From contig NZ_FRDN01000005.1 of NCBI RefSeq assembly GCF_900143285.1, positions 281,362 to 345,361 of the forward strand: a DNA stretch of 64,000 bases, read 5' to 3'. Both the position numbers and the translations under genes were made by a program. This DNA is from Desulfitobacterium chlororespirans DSM 11544. GTDB taxonomy: Bacteria; Bacillota; Desulfitobacteriia; Desulfitobacteriales; Desulfitobacteriaceae. Below are positions 44,475-53,955 of this stretch, in pieces. Numbering within the stretch: position 1 is the stretch's first letter; every line of letters starts with the position of its first letter. The notes beneath the pieces are model-generated. The model searched no databases. It was not told the origin of the DNA and saw nothing but the letters and a program-made list of their open reading frames with translations.

Positions 44475-45836
44475 TTATCTGGCTGCCAGGGGGGAACCCC
44501 AGTAATTTGCTGCCGGAGTGCCTGCATAGCCGATCTGGAGGTTTCTGGCCAGCTCAGGATCCAGGCAAACCAGGTCCTCCCGGCCCAGTTCCTGAATAGT
44601 TTTTTTACCCATGGCCTGAAGGGCCATTTTCAGCTCTTCCTGACAGGAGAGGAGAAAGTTGGCAAGACACCGGCTTCCTTCTTCTATATCAAACTCCTCG
44701 GCAAGGGAGCCGTTATACAGTGCCAACTGATGAGCAGGATGCTGAGGAAGAGCTTTGGTGATTTGACTTTGGAGTGCAGCTATAATAGCGATGGACCCTA
44801 TGTAGACGGCATCGGCGCCTAGAGCCAGGGCTTTGAGGATTTCTCCCGGAGTACGGAAACCTCCGGCTGCGATGACTGTGAATTGTTCCCTTAGGTTCTG
44901 CCCTTTCAGCCAATTGATCGTTCTTCCTAAGCCAAAGAGGGTAGGTAAGCCCATATCATCTTCCAAAGTAGGGGAAGAGGCTGCGGTTCCGCCTTCTTGG
45001 CCATCGATACAAATAAAATCGGCCTCGGTTTTGGCGATGACTTCCAATTCCCTTTCCATAAAGTGGGTGGCGGCAATTTTGATTCCTACCGGTACGGAGT
45101 ACTCTTTTTTCAGCTTTTTGATGAGTTTAACGAGGTCTTCCGGTGAATTGACTTCGGGAAAGCGGGAGCTCTTTCCGGTGCTGCCTCCTTCATCGATTTT
45201 CCAGAGCACCCGGAGGTGTTCATCCATATCCTCTTCCATTACAGAAGAAGAGACAGCACCGCCCCAGGCACCTTGTCCCAGCTGAACCTCAATGGCATCC
45301 ACCAGCTCCAGCTGCTCGGGAGAATTCAGCCAGCCGCCACGATTATACTGACCGATCAGGAAGTCAGCGGCCTCCCGCTCTTCTTCAGATACTGCCGATT
45401 CCCCGGTGTTGGTGGCTGTTCCGGCTGTTGAGGCCCCTTTGGCCAGAGCGATTTTCATGGGCAGACTCAGTGAACCTCCATAGGACATGCCGGTGATGAT
45501 AATAGGGGTATCCAGTTTGAGAGGCTTTTTGGCTTGGGGGCCGATGACCACTTTAGTGTCAATGATTGTATCGTCCGGGGTAGGGAGTTCAAAAAGCTGT
45601 CTTGGGTTCAATAACAACTGCTCCCAAGGGGATAAACGCAGAGGGCTGCCCATTGGCCTTGTAAGTGCCTTTCCTGTCTCTGCTCGAATCCCTGCTTCAA
45701 TCACAGCCCGCAAAGTCAGTTTTTCAAAGGTTGTGGTCATGACCATGGGGTTATTTGGATAAGACTCGGTAAGCATGTTCTTTAGCATACCATCTGTTAA
45801 AGGGTTCATTAAACGCAGCATCAATTCGTTAATCAT
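44475..45836 (-). CDS. FMN-dependent glutamate synthase-like domain protein
   Basis: A 453-residue protein corresponding to the FMN-binding synthase domain of glutamate synthase (GltB-like) without glutaminase or Fe-S cluster extension. Seen are PIIITGMSYGGSLS (about 88-101), SRFPEVNSPEDL, VPVGIKIAATH, ICIDGQEGGTAASSP (about 273-287) and the TIM-barrel phosphate site VIAAGGFRTPGEILKALALGADAVYIG. Standalone members are common in anaerobes, with an unproven role in amino-acid/nitrogen metabolism. The start at 45836 follows AGAGGTG by 7 bp; an ATG 9 bp upstream is possible. It is the last minus-strand gene after tnaA and ridA, but terminators separate them. Confidence 0.85.
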   Translation of the reverse strand: MINELMLRLMNPLTDGMLKNMLTESYPNNPMVMTTTFEKLTLRAVIEAGIRAETGKALTRPMGSPLRLSPWEQLLLNPRQLFELPTPDDTIIDTKVVIGPQAKKPLKLDTPIIITGMSYGGSLSLPMKIALAKGASTAGTATNTGESAVSEEEREAADFLIGQYNRGGWLNSPEQLELVDAIEVQLGQGAWGGAVSSSVMEEDMDEHLRVLWKIDEGGSTGKSSRFPEVNSPEDLVKLIKKLKKEYSVPVGIKIAATHFMERELEVIAKTEADFICIDGQEGGTAASSPTLEDDMGLPTLFGLGRTINWLKGQNLREQFTVIAAGGFRTPGEILKALALGADAVYIGSIAIIAALQSQITKALPQHPAHQLALYNGSLAEEFDIEEGSRCLANFLLSCQEELKMALQAMGKKTIQELGREDLVCLDPELARNLQIGYAGTPAANYWGSPLAAR

Positions 45837-45908
45837 GCAAAACACCTCTTTTGTTAAGTTGTTATAGTATGTGTCTTTTGCAAAGATTTATCGGTATGCA
45901 TAGAAAAA

Positions 45909-45942
45909 CAGAAAGTATATAGCGCAAGCTTATACTTTTCTG
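45909..45942 (-). repeat. Short palindromic repeat, copy 2
   Basis: CAGAAAGTATATAGCGCAAG with GCTTATACTTTTCTG, the reverse-orientation counterpart of the palindrome at 12720-12751; the two differ by about one substitution and one inserted base. It lies between ridA and the glutamate-synthase-like gene. Confidence 0.7.
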
Positions 45943-45951
45943 AAAGTGATA

Positions 45952-45982
45952 AAAACAGCCACGACTGAGAAAGTCGTGGCTG
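45952..45982 (-). terminator. Terminator of ridA
   Basis: On the minus strand AGCCACGACT-TTCTC-AGTCGTGGCT is followed by GTTTTTATC. The stem is a perfect 10-bp match, 13 bp after the ridA stop. Confidence 0.88.
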
Positions 45983-45995
45983 GTATTTCCCTATG

Positions 45996-46376
45996 TTAGT
46001 CGGCTAAAGCAATGGCTTCAATCTCAATGATGGCATCTTTGGGGAGGCGGGCTACTTGTACTGCTGAACGGGCAGGCGGATTCGTTGTAAAGAAGGTTCC
46101 GTAGATTTCATTCATGGCGGCAAAATCGTTCATATCTCTCAGAAAAACCACCACTTTAACCACTTTATCCAGGGAGGTCCCGGCACTCTCTAAGATGTTC
46201 TTTACATTTTCCAAGGATTGTCGGGTCGCTTGACGTATATCGGCTTCTAGTTCACCGGTCACAGGATTAAGTGGTAATTGCCCTGAAGTGAACACCAAAT
46301 TTCCCACTTTGATTCCTTGGGAATAGGGACCGATAGCGGCAGGAGCCTTATCGGTGTGTAAAACATTGATAGACAT
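45996..46376 (-). CDS. ridA: RidA-family enamine/imine deaminase
   Basis: A 126-residue YjgF/YER057c/RidA protein. It has [22 protein letters not shown] at the N-terminus, [21 protein letters not shown] in the middle and the catalytic Arg in [16 protein letters not shown] (about residue 105), with the terminal IEIEAIA strand. RidA hydrolyses 2-aminoacrylate and related imines. The neighbouring tryptophanase produces 2-aminoacrylate, so the location makes metabolic sense. It has its own terminator and is 204 bp downstream of tnaA, behind the tnaA terminator. Confidence 0.94.
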   Translation of the reverse strand: MSINVLHTDKAPAAIGPYSQGIKVGNLVFTSGQLPLNPVTGELEADIRQATRQSLENVKNILESAGTSLDKVVKVVVFLRDMNDFAAMNEIYGTFFTTNPPARSAVQVARLPKDAIIEIEAIALAD

Positions 46377-46515
46377 AAATTAACCTCCTGTTTAAATGCT
46401 CTTGGAGCAAATCAAATAAGTTTAAAAGGCTTATGTTGATAGTGAGTTTATTATAACACTAATCAAAGATGGATGTCTCAAAACGGCCTGAATGTTTTTG
46501 CATCACTGTTTGTCA

Positions 46516-46570
46516 ATAAAAATGAGGGAAGCCCGGTGCCCTATCTACAATGGGGTTTCCGGGCTTCCCG
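46516..46570 (-). terminator. Terminator of tnaA
   Basis: On the minus strand GGGAAGCCCGG and CCGGGCTTCCC form an 11-bp stem around a 22-nt loop, followed by TCATTTTTATT; it begins 11 bp after the tnaA stop. Confidence 0.85.
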
Positions 46571-46580
46571 CTCAGTAATA

Positions 46581-47969
46581 TTATTCGATGGGTGCCAGTG
46601 ATGCCTGGAAGTGACGCAGAATGGGGGGTTCCCAAGTGATTTTATATCCGCGCTTAATGGTGTTGGCCCGATTCTTAATTTCTATCAAGGCATCAGCCAT
46701 AATGTCAAGATGGGCTTGGGTGTAAACGCGGCGCGGTATGGCAAGGCGGCTGAATTCAAAGTCGGCCTTTAACTGTTCTCCGGTATCCGGGTCGTTGCCC
46801 AGCATATAGGAACCAATGTCACAAGTCCGAATGCCGGCTTCTTTATAAAGCTCCACGCAAAGAACTTGAGCAGGAAACTCATAGTAAGGAATATGGGGGA
46901 ACATCGCAGCAGCATCTACAAACACGCCGTGGCCGCCGACCGGGGACTGATAGGCAATACCGGCATCATCTAAGCGAGCTGCCAGGTATTCCATTTGACC
47001 AATCCGGTAACGGAGATAGTTTTCATCGATTCCTTCGTAGAGACCGATGGCCAGTGCTTCCATATCGCGACCGGAAAGACCGCCATAAGTGAAGAAGCCT
47101 TCATAGCTAATGCAATTAGCTTTGATTTTTAAGACCAGCGGCGAATCGGCATCTTTAACACCAAGGAGGCCGCCCATATTGACGATAGTGTCTTTCTTAG
47201 CTGACATAGTGAAGAGCTCACCATAGCTGAACATTTCACGAACAATGTCTTTAATGGATACGTCCTTGTATTCTGATTCATCCCGTTTGATGAAGTGAGC
47301 ATTTTCCGCATAGCGGGCTGCGTCGATGCACATAGGAATACCATATTTTTTAGCTAAAGCAGAAACTTCACGAAGATTTTTCATGGAGACGGGTTGTCCG
47401 CCGGCAGAGTTGTTGGTGATGGTCATGACAACCAAACCAATGTTTTCCGGACCCTTTTCCTTGATCACTTCTTCCATCTTGGCAACGTCCATATTTCCTT
47501 TAAAGGGAGCGCGTTTTGATGGATCTTTGGCTTCTTCTACTACGCAGTCAATAGGTCTGGCACCAGACAAGATGACATGAGCGCGAGTGGTATCAAAAAA
47601 CATATTGGAAATTGCAAATTTACCTTCGCTGAGCAATAAGGGGAAGACAACTTTCTCTGCTGCCCGACCTTGGTGAACAGGCTGGATATAGCCAAAGCCA
47701 AAAATATCCTTGCCCGCTTCCATGAGTTTAAAGTAGCTGGAAGCTCCAGCGTAGGCCTCATCGCCTCTCATCACACCAGCCCACTGCTCCTGGCTCATAG
47801 CATTGGTTCCGGAGTCAGTTAGCAAATCGATGTAGCAATCCTCTCCTTTTAAGTTGAAAAGGTTGTAATTAGCCTTGGCGATTTTCTCTTCTCTTTCTTC
47901 TTGGGTAAGCATCCGCAAGGGTTCTACCACCTTAATACGAAACGGTTCGGGTACATACTTGATTGCCAT
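46581..47969 (-). CDS. tnaA: Tryptophanase
   Basis: A 462-residue PLP-dependent beta-eliminating lyase. Shared family motifs are [41 protein letters not shown] and the PLP-lysine segment MSAKKD (Lys about 259). Features separating it from tyrosine phenol-lyase point to tryptophanase: Asp in MFFDTTRAH, where tyrosine phenol-lyase has Thr, and the segment CDIGSYMLG, where tyrosine phenol-lyase has the substrate-binding Arg (MERG). It cleaves L-tryptophan to indole, pyruvate and ammonia. The start is ATG 47969 with GGAGGT 7 bp upstream. A sigma-54 promoter lies about 100 bp upstream, and a permease gene lies before it. Confidence 0.93.
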   Translation of the reverse strand: MAIKYVPEPFRIKVVEPLRMLTQEEREEKIAKANYNLFNLKGEDCYIDLLTDSGTNAMSQEQWAGVMRGDEAYAGASSYFKLMEAGKDIFGFGYIQPVHQGRAAEKVVFPLLLSEGKFAISNMFFDTTRAHVILSGARPIDCVVEEAKDPSKRAPFKGNMDVAKMEEVIKEKGPENIGLVVMTITNNSAGGQPVSMKNLREVSALAKKYGIPMCIDAARYAENAHFIKRDESEYKDVSIKDIVREMFSYGELFTMSAKKDTIVNMGGLLGVKDADSPLVLKIKANCISYEGFFTYGGLSGRDMEALAIGLYEGIDENYLRYRIGQMEYLAARLDDAGIAYQSPVGGHGVFVDAAAMFPHIPYYEFPAQVLCVELYKEAGIRTCDIGSYMLGNDPDTGEQLKADFEFSRLAIPRRVYTQAHLDIMADALIEIKNRANTIKRGYKITWEPPILRHFQASLAPIE

Positions 47970-48072
47970 AACAAATACCTCCATTTAATTTTTATTCATA
48001 CCCCGGTTATCGAAATGATGAGCGGTCGGTATTTGGCATAGTAATTGGAACAGAGTTCTGTCTTAGTTTTTA

Positions 48073-48089
48073 TGCAAGATTCATGCCAA
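48073..48089 (-). promoter_or_regulatory. Sigma-54 promoter of tnaA
   Basis: On the minus strand TTGGCATGAATCTTGCA carries the invariant GG and GC exactly 10 bases apart (-24/-12). It lies 100 bp before the tnaA ATG, between the permease stop and tnaA, so tnaA can be transcribed alone. Confidence 0.8.
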
Positions 48090-48100
48090 TGCTAAGGTTT

Positions 48101-49459
48101 TTATTTGCTTTCTCTTGATTTTTTGATTTTGAAGCTGATCCAGAGGATGAGCAACCAAATGGGAAGCACCCATACAGCCATTTTCATGCTTTCAGTAAAC
48201 GCCATAAGGATGACAATCATTACAAGGAAGGCGGCGCAAAAATAGTTTGTGTAAGGGTGTAGGGGAGTCTTAAAGTGAAGAGCATCGCCTTCACCCTGAG
48301 CAATTTTTGCCTTGCGGAATTTAAGGTTTACGATAATAATTGTAGTCCAGGTAATAACTGCGGCAATGATCGCTACAGCCATGAGATACGTAAAGATTTT
48401 GCCGGGCAACAGGAAGTTGAGAATAACACCGACTAAGGTAATTCCCGAAGAGACCAGCACTCCGGCGACAGGAATACCCCGTTTGTTTAATTTGGTAAAA
48501 AGCTTCGGAGCATTGCCTTGCATAGCCAGGCTGTACAGCATGCGTCCATTGCTGTAGACGCCGCTGTTGTACACGGAAAGGGCAGCGGTCAGAACAACGA
48601 CATTGAGGATGGTGGCAGCCGCGGGAATGCCAATTTTCGAGAAGATCATAACGAAGGGACTTCCGTCAGCACCCACTTGATTCCAGGGATAAAGAACCAT
48701 CAGGACAGATAAGGCTCCCACATAGAAAATAAGAATTCTCCACATAACTTGGTTGATGGCTTTAGGAATGGATTTTTTCGGGTTATCAGCTTCACCGGCC
48801 GTGATGCCAATGAGCTCAATTCCGCCAAAGCTGAACATGACAGGTACCAAAGAGAGCAAAATGCCAATCATGCCGTTGGGAATAAACCCGCCGTGAATCC
48901 AAAGGTTATCAAATCCTGTAGCTTCACCGTTGATTCCAGAGAAGATAAGAAATAATCCGAAGACAATCATGCCGATAATTGCCACAACTTTAACAATCGC
49001 AAACCAGAATTCAAATTCACCAAAGGTGCCGACACTAATAAGGTTAAGCAGAGTAATGAGGACGAGGCATACCAGGGCAGTTAGCCAGTGAGGAATGTCA
49101 GGGAACCAGAAATTGATATAGATCCCGACGGCAGTCAATTCAGCCATGCTTACGACGATATAATTGAACCAATAATTCCAACCTGAAAGAAATCCGGGAA
49201 ATTCCCCCCAATACTTATAGGCAAAGTGACTGAACGATCCGGAAACAGGTTCATCAACGGCCATTTCCCCTAACATTCTCATGATGAAAAAGATAACTAA
49301 TCCACCAATAAGATAGGAAAATGTGATTGCGGGACCGGCCAGTTCAATCGTTGCAGCAGAACCGTAAAAAAGACCTGTGCCAATCGCTCCTCCTAGAGCG
49401 ATCATTTGGATATGCCGGTTTTTTAGACCGCGGTGCATACCGTTTTCTTGGTTGCTCAT
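48101..49459 (-). CDS. APC-family amino acid permease (AroP/GabP type)
   Basis: A 452-residue transporter with 12 hydrophobic spans. It begins with the amino-acid-transporter signature HIQMIALGGAIGTGLFYGSA (about 15-34) and contains EMAVDEPVSGSF and FSFGGIELIGITAGEADNP, all typical of the AAT branch of the APC superfamily that includes aromatic and GABA permeases. Next to tryptophanase and under its own sigma-54 promoter, tryptophan or aromatic amino acid uptake is the likely job (inference). The start follows GGGAGGAG. Confidence 0.9.
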   Translation of the reverse strand: MSNQENGMHRGLKNRHIQMIALGGAIGTGLFYGSAATIELAGPAITFSYLIGGLVIFFIMRMLGEMAVDEPVSGSFSHFAYKYWGEFPGFLSGWNYWFNYIVVSMAELTAVGIYINFWFPDIPHWLTALVCLVLITLLNLISVGTFGEFEFWFAIVKVVAIIGMIVFGLFLIFSGINGEATGFDNLWIHGGFIPNGMIGILLSLVPVMFSFGGIELIGITAGEADNPKKSIPKAINQVMWRILIFYVGALSVLMVLYPWNQVGADGSPFVMIFSKIGIPAAATILNVVVLTAALSVYNSGVYSNGRMLYSLAMQGNAPKLFTKLNKRGIPVAGVLVSSGITLVGVILNFLLPGKIFTYLMAVAIIAAVITWTTIIIVNLKFRKAKIAQGEGDALHFKTPLHPYTNYFCAAFLVMIVILMAFTESMKMAVWVLPIWLLILWISFKIKKSRESK

Positions 49460-49509
49460 AAAATTTCTCCTCCCGATAATGTAATTGAATAGTGCGTGCT
49501 TTATGATAA

Positions 49510-49527
49510 TGCAAATCCCATGCCAAA
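49510..49527 (-). promoter_or_regulatory. Sigma-54 promoter of the permease gene
   Basis: On the minus strand TTTGGCATGGGATTTGCA has GG and GC separated by 10 bases, a near-consensus -24/-12 element, 50 bp before the permease ATG. Confidence 0.85.
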
Positions 49528-49622
49528 AATAATTGCAAAACTATTAAATATTTTAGGATATTTTCTTGTATTTTATAGGGTAACTGTCGAATCGTTGCAA
49601 GAGAATAAGGACAAACATATCT

Positions 49623-49667
49623 AAAATAAAAATGTGATAAGAAAAGTTGACAACTTTTTTTATCACA
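49623..49667 (-). terminator. Terminator of the TyrR-like regulator gene
   Basis: A near-perfect 17-bp inverted repeat, on the minus strand TGTGATAAAAAAAGTTG and CAACTTTTCTTATCACA with a 1-nt spacer, then ATTTTTATTTT. It lies 40 bp after the regulator stop. The alternative is an activator-binding site, since it is also 106 bp upstream of the sigma-54 promoter. Confidence 0.6.
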
Positions 49668-49706
49668 TGGTGAAAAAATTTTGCACATTCTACTTATTCC
49701 TTTAAA

Positions 49707-51329
49707 TTATCCCTCGGGTTCATCCATCTTGCCAAGTCCATAGGAATTCATTTTATTTAAAATGGTTGTATTGGAAACGCCCAGTATTTTACCCGCCTTA
49801 CGCGAAGAGGGATGTTCCGCCAGCACCTTAAGTAAAACTTGACGTTCCACTTGAGCAACAATGTCTTTAAGGGGAGGCCAGGGTTCGCCAAAAGGAATGA
49901 TAAGTTGATGAGCTGTGCTTTCGGATTCAGACACAGGAATCGCCGGAGCCAAGTCTGCCCACTCATAGAAGGAATCGGGCTTGATCTCTGAGTTCGAATT
50001 TAAATTAATGATTCTCTCCAGGAGATTCTCCAGTTGACGAACATTGCCGGGCCACTTCTGAGCCATGAGCAAATCCGTGCTTTCCTTGGTGAGGTGCACT
50101 TCGGATTTGCCAAGCTTTCTGGCAATCTTTCGGGTTAAGACTTGGGCGATTAAAGGGATATCTTCAGGTCTCTCCCGCAGTGAGGGAATATGCAGGGGAA
50201 TCACATTGAGACGATAGTAAAGGTCTTCTCTGAATTGTCCTTTATCAATTAATTCCTCGAGATTGCGGTGAGTGGCGGCAATGATTCGTACATCCACAGG
50301 AATTTCTTTTGAACCTCCGACACGGCGAATCGTTCCTTCCTGCAATACTCTAAGCAAGCGCACCTGAACCTGAGGCGTGATTTCCCCGATCTCATCGAGG
50401 AAAAGGGTGCCCCCGTGGGCTTGCTCGAAAAGCCCTTTTTTGCCCCCTTTAGTTGCTCCGGTAAAGGAGCCTTCCTCGTAACCAAAGAGTTCGCTCTCCA
50501 ATAAGGTATCCGGTAAAGCCGCACAATTAATAGGGATGAAGGCTTGTTGGGAACGCGGGCTTTCGGCATGAATAGCTTTGGCGAACAATTCCTTTCCTGT
50601 GCCGCTTTCCCCCCGCAGCAATATGGTTGAAGTCCCCCGTGCTACTGTTTTAGCAGTCTCAATGAGCTCTCTCATCCGCCGGCTCTCATAGATGATAGTG
50701 TCAAAAGATATGGATTGGGGCTTGCGTTCGACTTTGGAAAGGAGCTCTTCCACTTGACGAAAATCCTTGATGGTCATGACTCCGCCAATGATTTGTCCTT
50801 TTTTGTTGAAGATGGGGACGCCACTGGTCAAGAAATGAATTAATTTCTGATTTCTGCGGATTTTACGTTCTTTTAGGCTATAAGGGATTCCTGTTTTCAG
50901 GGTTTCAAAAATCGGAGCATTTGCTTCAAACAAAAGTTCAGCATCCTGGTTTAGAGCTTTCTCCGGAGTGGTATGAAAGATCCGTGCCGCAACCTCATTA
51001 ATATGAGTTACTTCATGGTTGGTATTAACCGCGATAATGCCTTCGCTTACTAAATCGAGAATCGTTTTTAATTCCTGCTCGCGCTTCTCATAAGGCATGT
51101 AATCGGCCAGCTTCACGGATACGACACCTCGAACGGTGAGAAGGTCCTGAATGAGAGTAGCCAATTTTTCCTGATGGGAGCAACGGAATTTAATCATCAT
51201 GTGGTGCCCATGGGTGACTTCCATGACGATTTTATCAGCGTTATGATCTTCAAAACGCAGAAATATATCATAACCAAGACCCGGGCGATCAATAAAGTCG
51301 ATGCGTACGATAAATTCCAGGGATTCCAT
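49707..51329 (-). CDS. TyrR-like sigma-54-dependent transcriptional activator
   Basis: A 540-residue enhancer-binding protein. The N-terminus (about 1-75) is ACT-like (EFIVRIDFIDRPGLGYDIF), followed by a PAS domain (about 80-190), then the AAA+ domain with Walker A GESGTGKE (about 229), the sigma-54 contact loop around ELFGYEEGSFTGA, Walker B GTLFLDEIGE and the R-finger region LRERPEDI. A C-terminal Fis/TyrR-type helix-turn-helix (SSRKAGKILGVSNTTILNKM) ends it. Domain order ACT-PAS-AAA-HTH is that of TyrR, which responds to aromatic amino acids. It is the natural activator of the two sigma-54 promoters downstream. The start is ATG 51329, with AAAGGGTG upstream. Confidence 0.9.
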   Translation of the reverse strand: MESLEFIVRIDFIDRPGLGYDIFLRFEDHNADKIVMEVTHGHHMMIKFRCSHQEKLATLIQDLLTVRGVVSVKLADYMPYEKREQELKTILDLVSEGIIAVNTNHEVTHINEVAARIFHTTPEKALNQDAELLFEANAPIFETLKTGIPYSLKERKIRRNQKLIHFLTSGVPIFNKKGQIIGGVMTIKDFRQVEELLSKVERKPQSISFDTIIYESRRMRELIETAKTVARGTSTILLRGESGTGKELFAKAIHAESPRSQQAFIPINCAALPDTLLESELFGYEEGSFTGATKGGKKGLFEQAHGGTLFLDEIGEITPQVQVRLLRVLQEGTIRRVGGSKEIPVDVRIIAATHRNLEELIDKGQFREDLYYRLNVIPLHIPSLRERPEDIPLIAQVLTRKIARKLGKSEVHLTKESTDLLMAQKWPGNVRQLENLLERIINLNSNSEIKPDSFYEWADLAPAIPVSESESTAHQLIIPFGEPWPPLKDIVAQVERQVLLKVLAEHPSSRKAGKILGVSNTTILNKMNSYGLGKMDEPEG

Positions 51330-51429
51330 AGCCGTCACCCTTTCCAACTCTGATTTTGACCAAGGTGAATGATTACAATTCGCCACTATTATAGCATTAA
51401 CATGTGAATCCTCCTAGAAAACATCCCAA

Positions 51430-51457
51430 AAAGAAAAAAGCCGGTGATTAACCGGCT
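51430..51457 (-). terminator. Terminator of glnN
   Basis: On the minus strand AGCCGGT-TAATC-ACCGGCT is followed by TTTTTCTTTTT, 25 bp after the glutamine synthetase stop. Confidence 0.9.
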
Positions 51458-51481
51458 AAACAAAGGGTAAGGTGAGATTTG

Positions 51482-53575
51482 CTATAGTCTAAACAGCATT
51501 TTAGTGTAGGAAGGCAAGGGCCACATGTCATAGTCCACAAGTACTTCCAGTTGGTCAGCTGTCTGGCGCAGTTCATTCATGGCTTTAAAGACCACGTCCC
51601 GGTAATAGATGCCTTGCTTATAGGCGTCTCCGTGAAGCTGTTTTGCTGCACAGGTTGCATCTTGAAGAGCTTTGGTTTTAAAACTGAGTTCCTTGAGCAA
51701 AGGGGATATTTCGTTGAGTAAAGACCTTTGGGCCAGTACCTCTGCTTCAGGGTCCGCTGTGCGGATGGTATTGATAGAATGAGCCAGTTCTGTGGAATAA
51801 CGCATGACGGCGGGGAGAATTTGGCGCTTGGCAACATCCACCATGGTCAGGGCTTCAATATTGATGGTTTTGGAGTATTGTTCCAAATAAATTTCATAAC
51901 GGGAGTGGAGTTCGGTGGCACTGAAGACGCCGTGATGTTTAAAGAGTTCAATGGTTTTTTCACTGATCAGGGCGGAAATGGCTTCCACTGTGGAAGAGAG
52001 ATTGGGCAGCCCCCGCCCTGCGGCCTCCTTAACCCATTCTTCAGAGTAACCGTTGCCATCAAAGATGACACGGGAATGATGGATGGCGATTTCTTGAAGG
52101 ATAGCTTGAAGCTCTCCATGGAAATCCTCGGCTTTTTCCAAACGGTCAGCCATTCGCGAGAGCACTTCAGCGACGATAGTGTTGATCACTACATTAGGAC
52201 CGGCAATGGAAAGGGAAGAGGGAACCATACGGAATTCAAATTTATTGCCGGTAAAGGCAAAGGGAGAGGTCCGGTTGCGGTCTGTAGAATCCTTGGGCAG
52301 GGACGGCAAGGTGGATACGCCAATGGTCAGTTCGCCGCCCTGTTTGGATGAATTGGGTTTGCCGTTTTTAAGCTGCTCGATAATGTCGGATAATTCATCA
52401 CCAAGGAAAATGGAAATGATGGCGGGGGGAGCTTCATTGGCTCCCAGACGATGATCATTGCCAGAGTTGGCTGCGGATGCCCGCAAAAGGTCGGCATATT
52501 CATCCACAGCCTTGATGACGGCACAAATAAAGGTCAGGAACTGTGCGTTTTCATGGGGTGTCTTACCGGGCTCCAGCAGATTAACTCCTTCATCGGTGCT
52601 TAAAGACCAGTTGTTGTGTTTGCCTGAACCGTTGACACCGGCAAAGGGTTTTTCATGAAGAAGACAGGCCAGGCCATGGCGGTTAGCTACTTTGTGCAAA
52701 GTATCCATGATGATTTGATTATGGTCTGTGGCAATATTTGTACTGGTGAATATAGGAGCAATCTCATATTGGCCGGGTGCTGCTTCTTTATGTTGGGTTT
52801 TGGCCAGGACACCCAGCTTCCAGAGCTCGATATTGACTTCCTGCATAAAAGCGGTAACGCGCTCATTGATGATGCCGAAATAATGGTCTTCCATTTCCTG
52901 ACCTTTGGGAGGAAGAACACCGAATAGGGTTCGGCCTGTAAGCATGAGATCCAGACGTTTTTGATGGTATTTTTTTTCGATGAGAAAGTACTCTTGTTCG
53001 GCACCGACTGTAGGAGTAACCCGTTTGGCTGTGGTGTTGCCGAATAAGCGCAGGATACGCAGGGCTTGTTTAGAGATGGTTTCCATGGAACGGAGGAGGG
53101 GGGTTTTTTTATCTAAGGCCTCCCCGGTATAGGAACAGAAAGCGGTAGGAATGCAAAGGATAACTTTGCCTGCATCCTCTCGTAAAAAGGCCGGTGAAGT
53201 GCAATCCCAGGCAGTATACCCTCTGGCTTCAAAGGTGGAACGGATTCCGCCGTTAGGGAAGGAGGAAGCATCAGGTTCACCTTTGATCAGCTCTTTACCG
53301 GAAAACTCCATAATTACTTTGCCGTCACTGGTGGGGGAAATAAATGAGTCGTGTTTTTCCGCGGTAAAACCGGTCATGGGCTGGAACCAGTGAGTATAAT
53401 GGGTTGCCCCATTTTCAATTGCCCAATCCTTCATAGCGTTAGCTACTACTTCGGCCACTTCTAATTGCAGGGGAAGGCCTTCATCAATGGTTTTGTGGAG
53501 TGCCTTATAGGTATTTTTGGGTAATCTCTCACGCATCACGGCGTCATTAAATACATTTTTACCGAAGAAATCCAT
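51482..53575 (-). CDS. glnN: Glutamine synthetase type III
   Basis: A 697-residue GSIII enzyme, the length usual for this type. Seen are the N-terminal [15 protein letters not shown], the GSIII block [21 protein letters not shown] (about 69-89), [46 protein letters not shown] and [19 protein letters not shown]. These carry the Glu and Arg residues of the glutamine synthetase active site. It makes glutamine from glutamate, ammonia and ATP, and could capture ammonia released by tryptophanase and RidA. The start follows AAGGAGAGG by about 8 bp. No sigma-54 element was found upstream. Confidence 0.95.
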   Translation of the reverse strand: MDFFGKNVFNDAVMRERLPKNTYKALHKTIDEGLPLQLEVAEVVANAMKDWAIENGATHYTHWFQPMTGFTAEKHDSFISPTSDGKVIMEFSGKELIKGEPDASSFPNGGIRSTFEARGYTAWDCTSPAFLREDAGKVILCIPTAFCSYTGEALDKKTPLLRSMETISKQALRILRLFGNTTAKRVTPTVGAEQEYFLIEKKYHQKRLDLMLTGRTLFGVLPPKGQEMEDHYFGIINERVTAFMQEVNIELWKLGVLAKTQHKEAAPGQYEIAPIFTSTNIATDHNQIIMDTLHKVANRHGLACLLHEKPFAGVNGSGKHNNWSLSTDEGVNLLEPGKTPHENAQFLTFICAVIKAVDEYADLLRASAANSGNDHRLGANEAPPAIISIFLGDELSDIIEQLKNGKPNSSKQGGELTIGVSTLPSLPKDSTDRNRTSPFAFTGNKFEFRMVPSSLSIAGPNVVINTIVAEVLSRMADRLEKAEDFHGELQAILQEIAIHHSRVIFDGNGYSEEWVKEAAGRGLPNLSSTVEAISALISEKTIELFKHHGVFSATELHSRYEIYLEQYSKTINIEALTMVDVAKRQILPAVMRYSTELAHSINTIRTADPEAEVLAQRSLLNEISPLLKELSFKTKALQDATCAAKQLHGDAYKQGIYYRDVVFKAMNELRQTADQLEVLVDYDMWPLPSYTKMLFRL

Positions 53576-53955
53576 CTCTTTATCCTCTCCTTATTACGAC
53601 TAAACAGAAAAAGACCCCCATTGGACTCTCTTGCGCAAGAAAATCTCTATTGAGCGTCTTAACTCTCGAAAATGCCTTATTCATAAAAATAGCATATCTC
53701 ATTGCAAAACACAAGATAGGAGCAGGCGTTAAAAATAATAATTTCAGAAGAAATTTTTTCTGGAAAATCCATAGAAGTACTCCTATAGCCTTCCTTCCGA
53801 CAAGAGTATCCCGAAGGAACCACTGCTCTCGAATAGACTTTTAGCGCTTCACAAAATATTGCCTTTTATTTTCGACATATATTGCCGATTTATTTAAAGA
53901 TATGTATAATTCGTTGAAAAAGGAAAAAATTTATGTTTCTGAGAGGGGTAAAAGA
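53576..53955 (+). other. Divergent intergenic region between glnN and a chemoreceptor gene
   Basis: About 380 bp. It contains the glnN ribosome site (minus strand), a weak inverted repeat TTCCTTC...GAAGGAA (about 53790-53819), and AT-rich sequence with TATAAT at 53906-53911 that may serve the chemoreceptor gene. A 64-codon open frame here (53650-53844) has no good ribosome site or protein-like composition. Confidence 0.5.

Noticed and set aside
46581-47969. Tyrosine phenol-lyase as the identity of the beta-eliminating lyase
   Set aside because: The Asp in FFDTT and the CDIGS segment in place of the MERG arginine match tryptophanase.
47970-48100. A TnaC-like leader peptide before tryptophanase
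   Set aside because: The only short frame in the leader (ten codons, starting MPNTD) has no Trp, so attenuation of the E. coli type is not supported; a sigma-54 promoter explains control instead.
53650-53844. 64-codon frame between glnN and the chemoreceptor
   Set aside because: No ribosome site, unusual amino acid composition and no recognisable domain.
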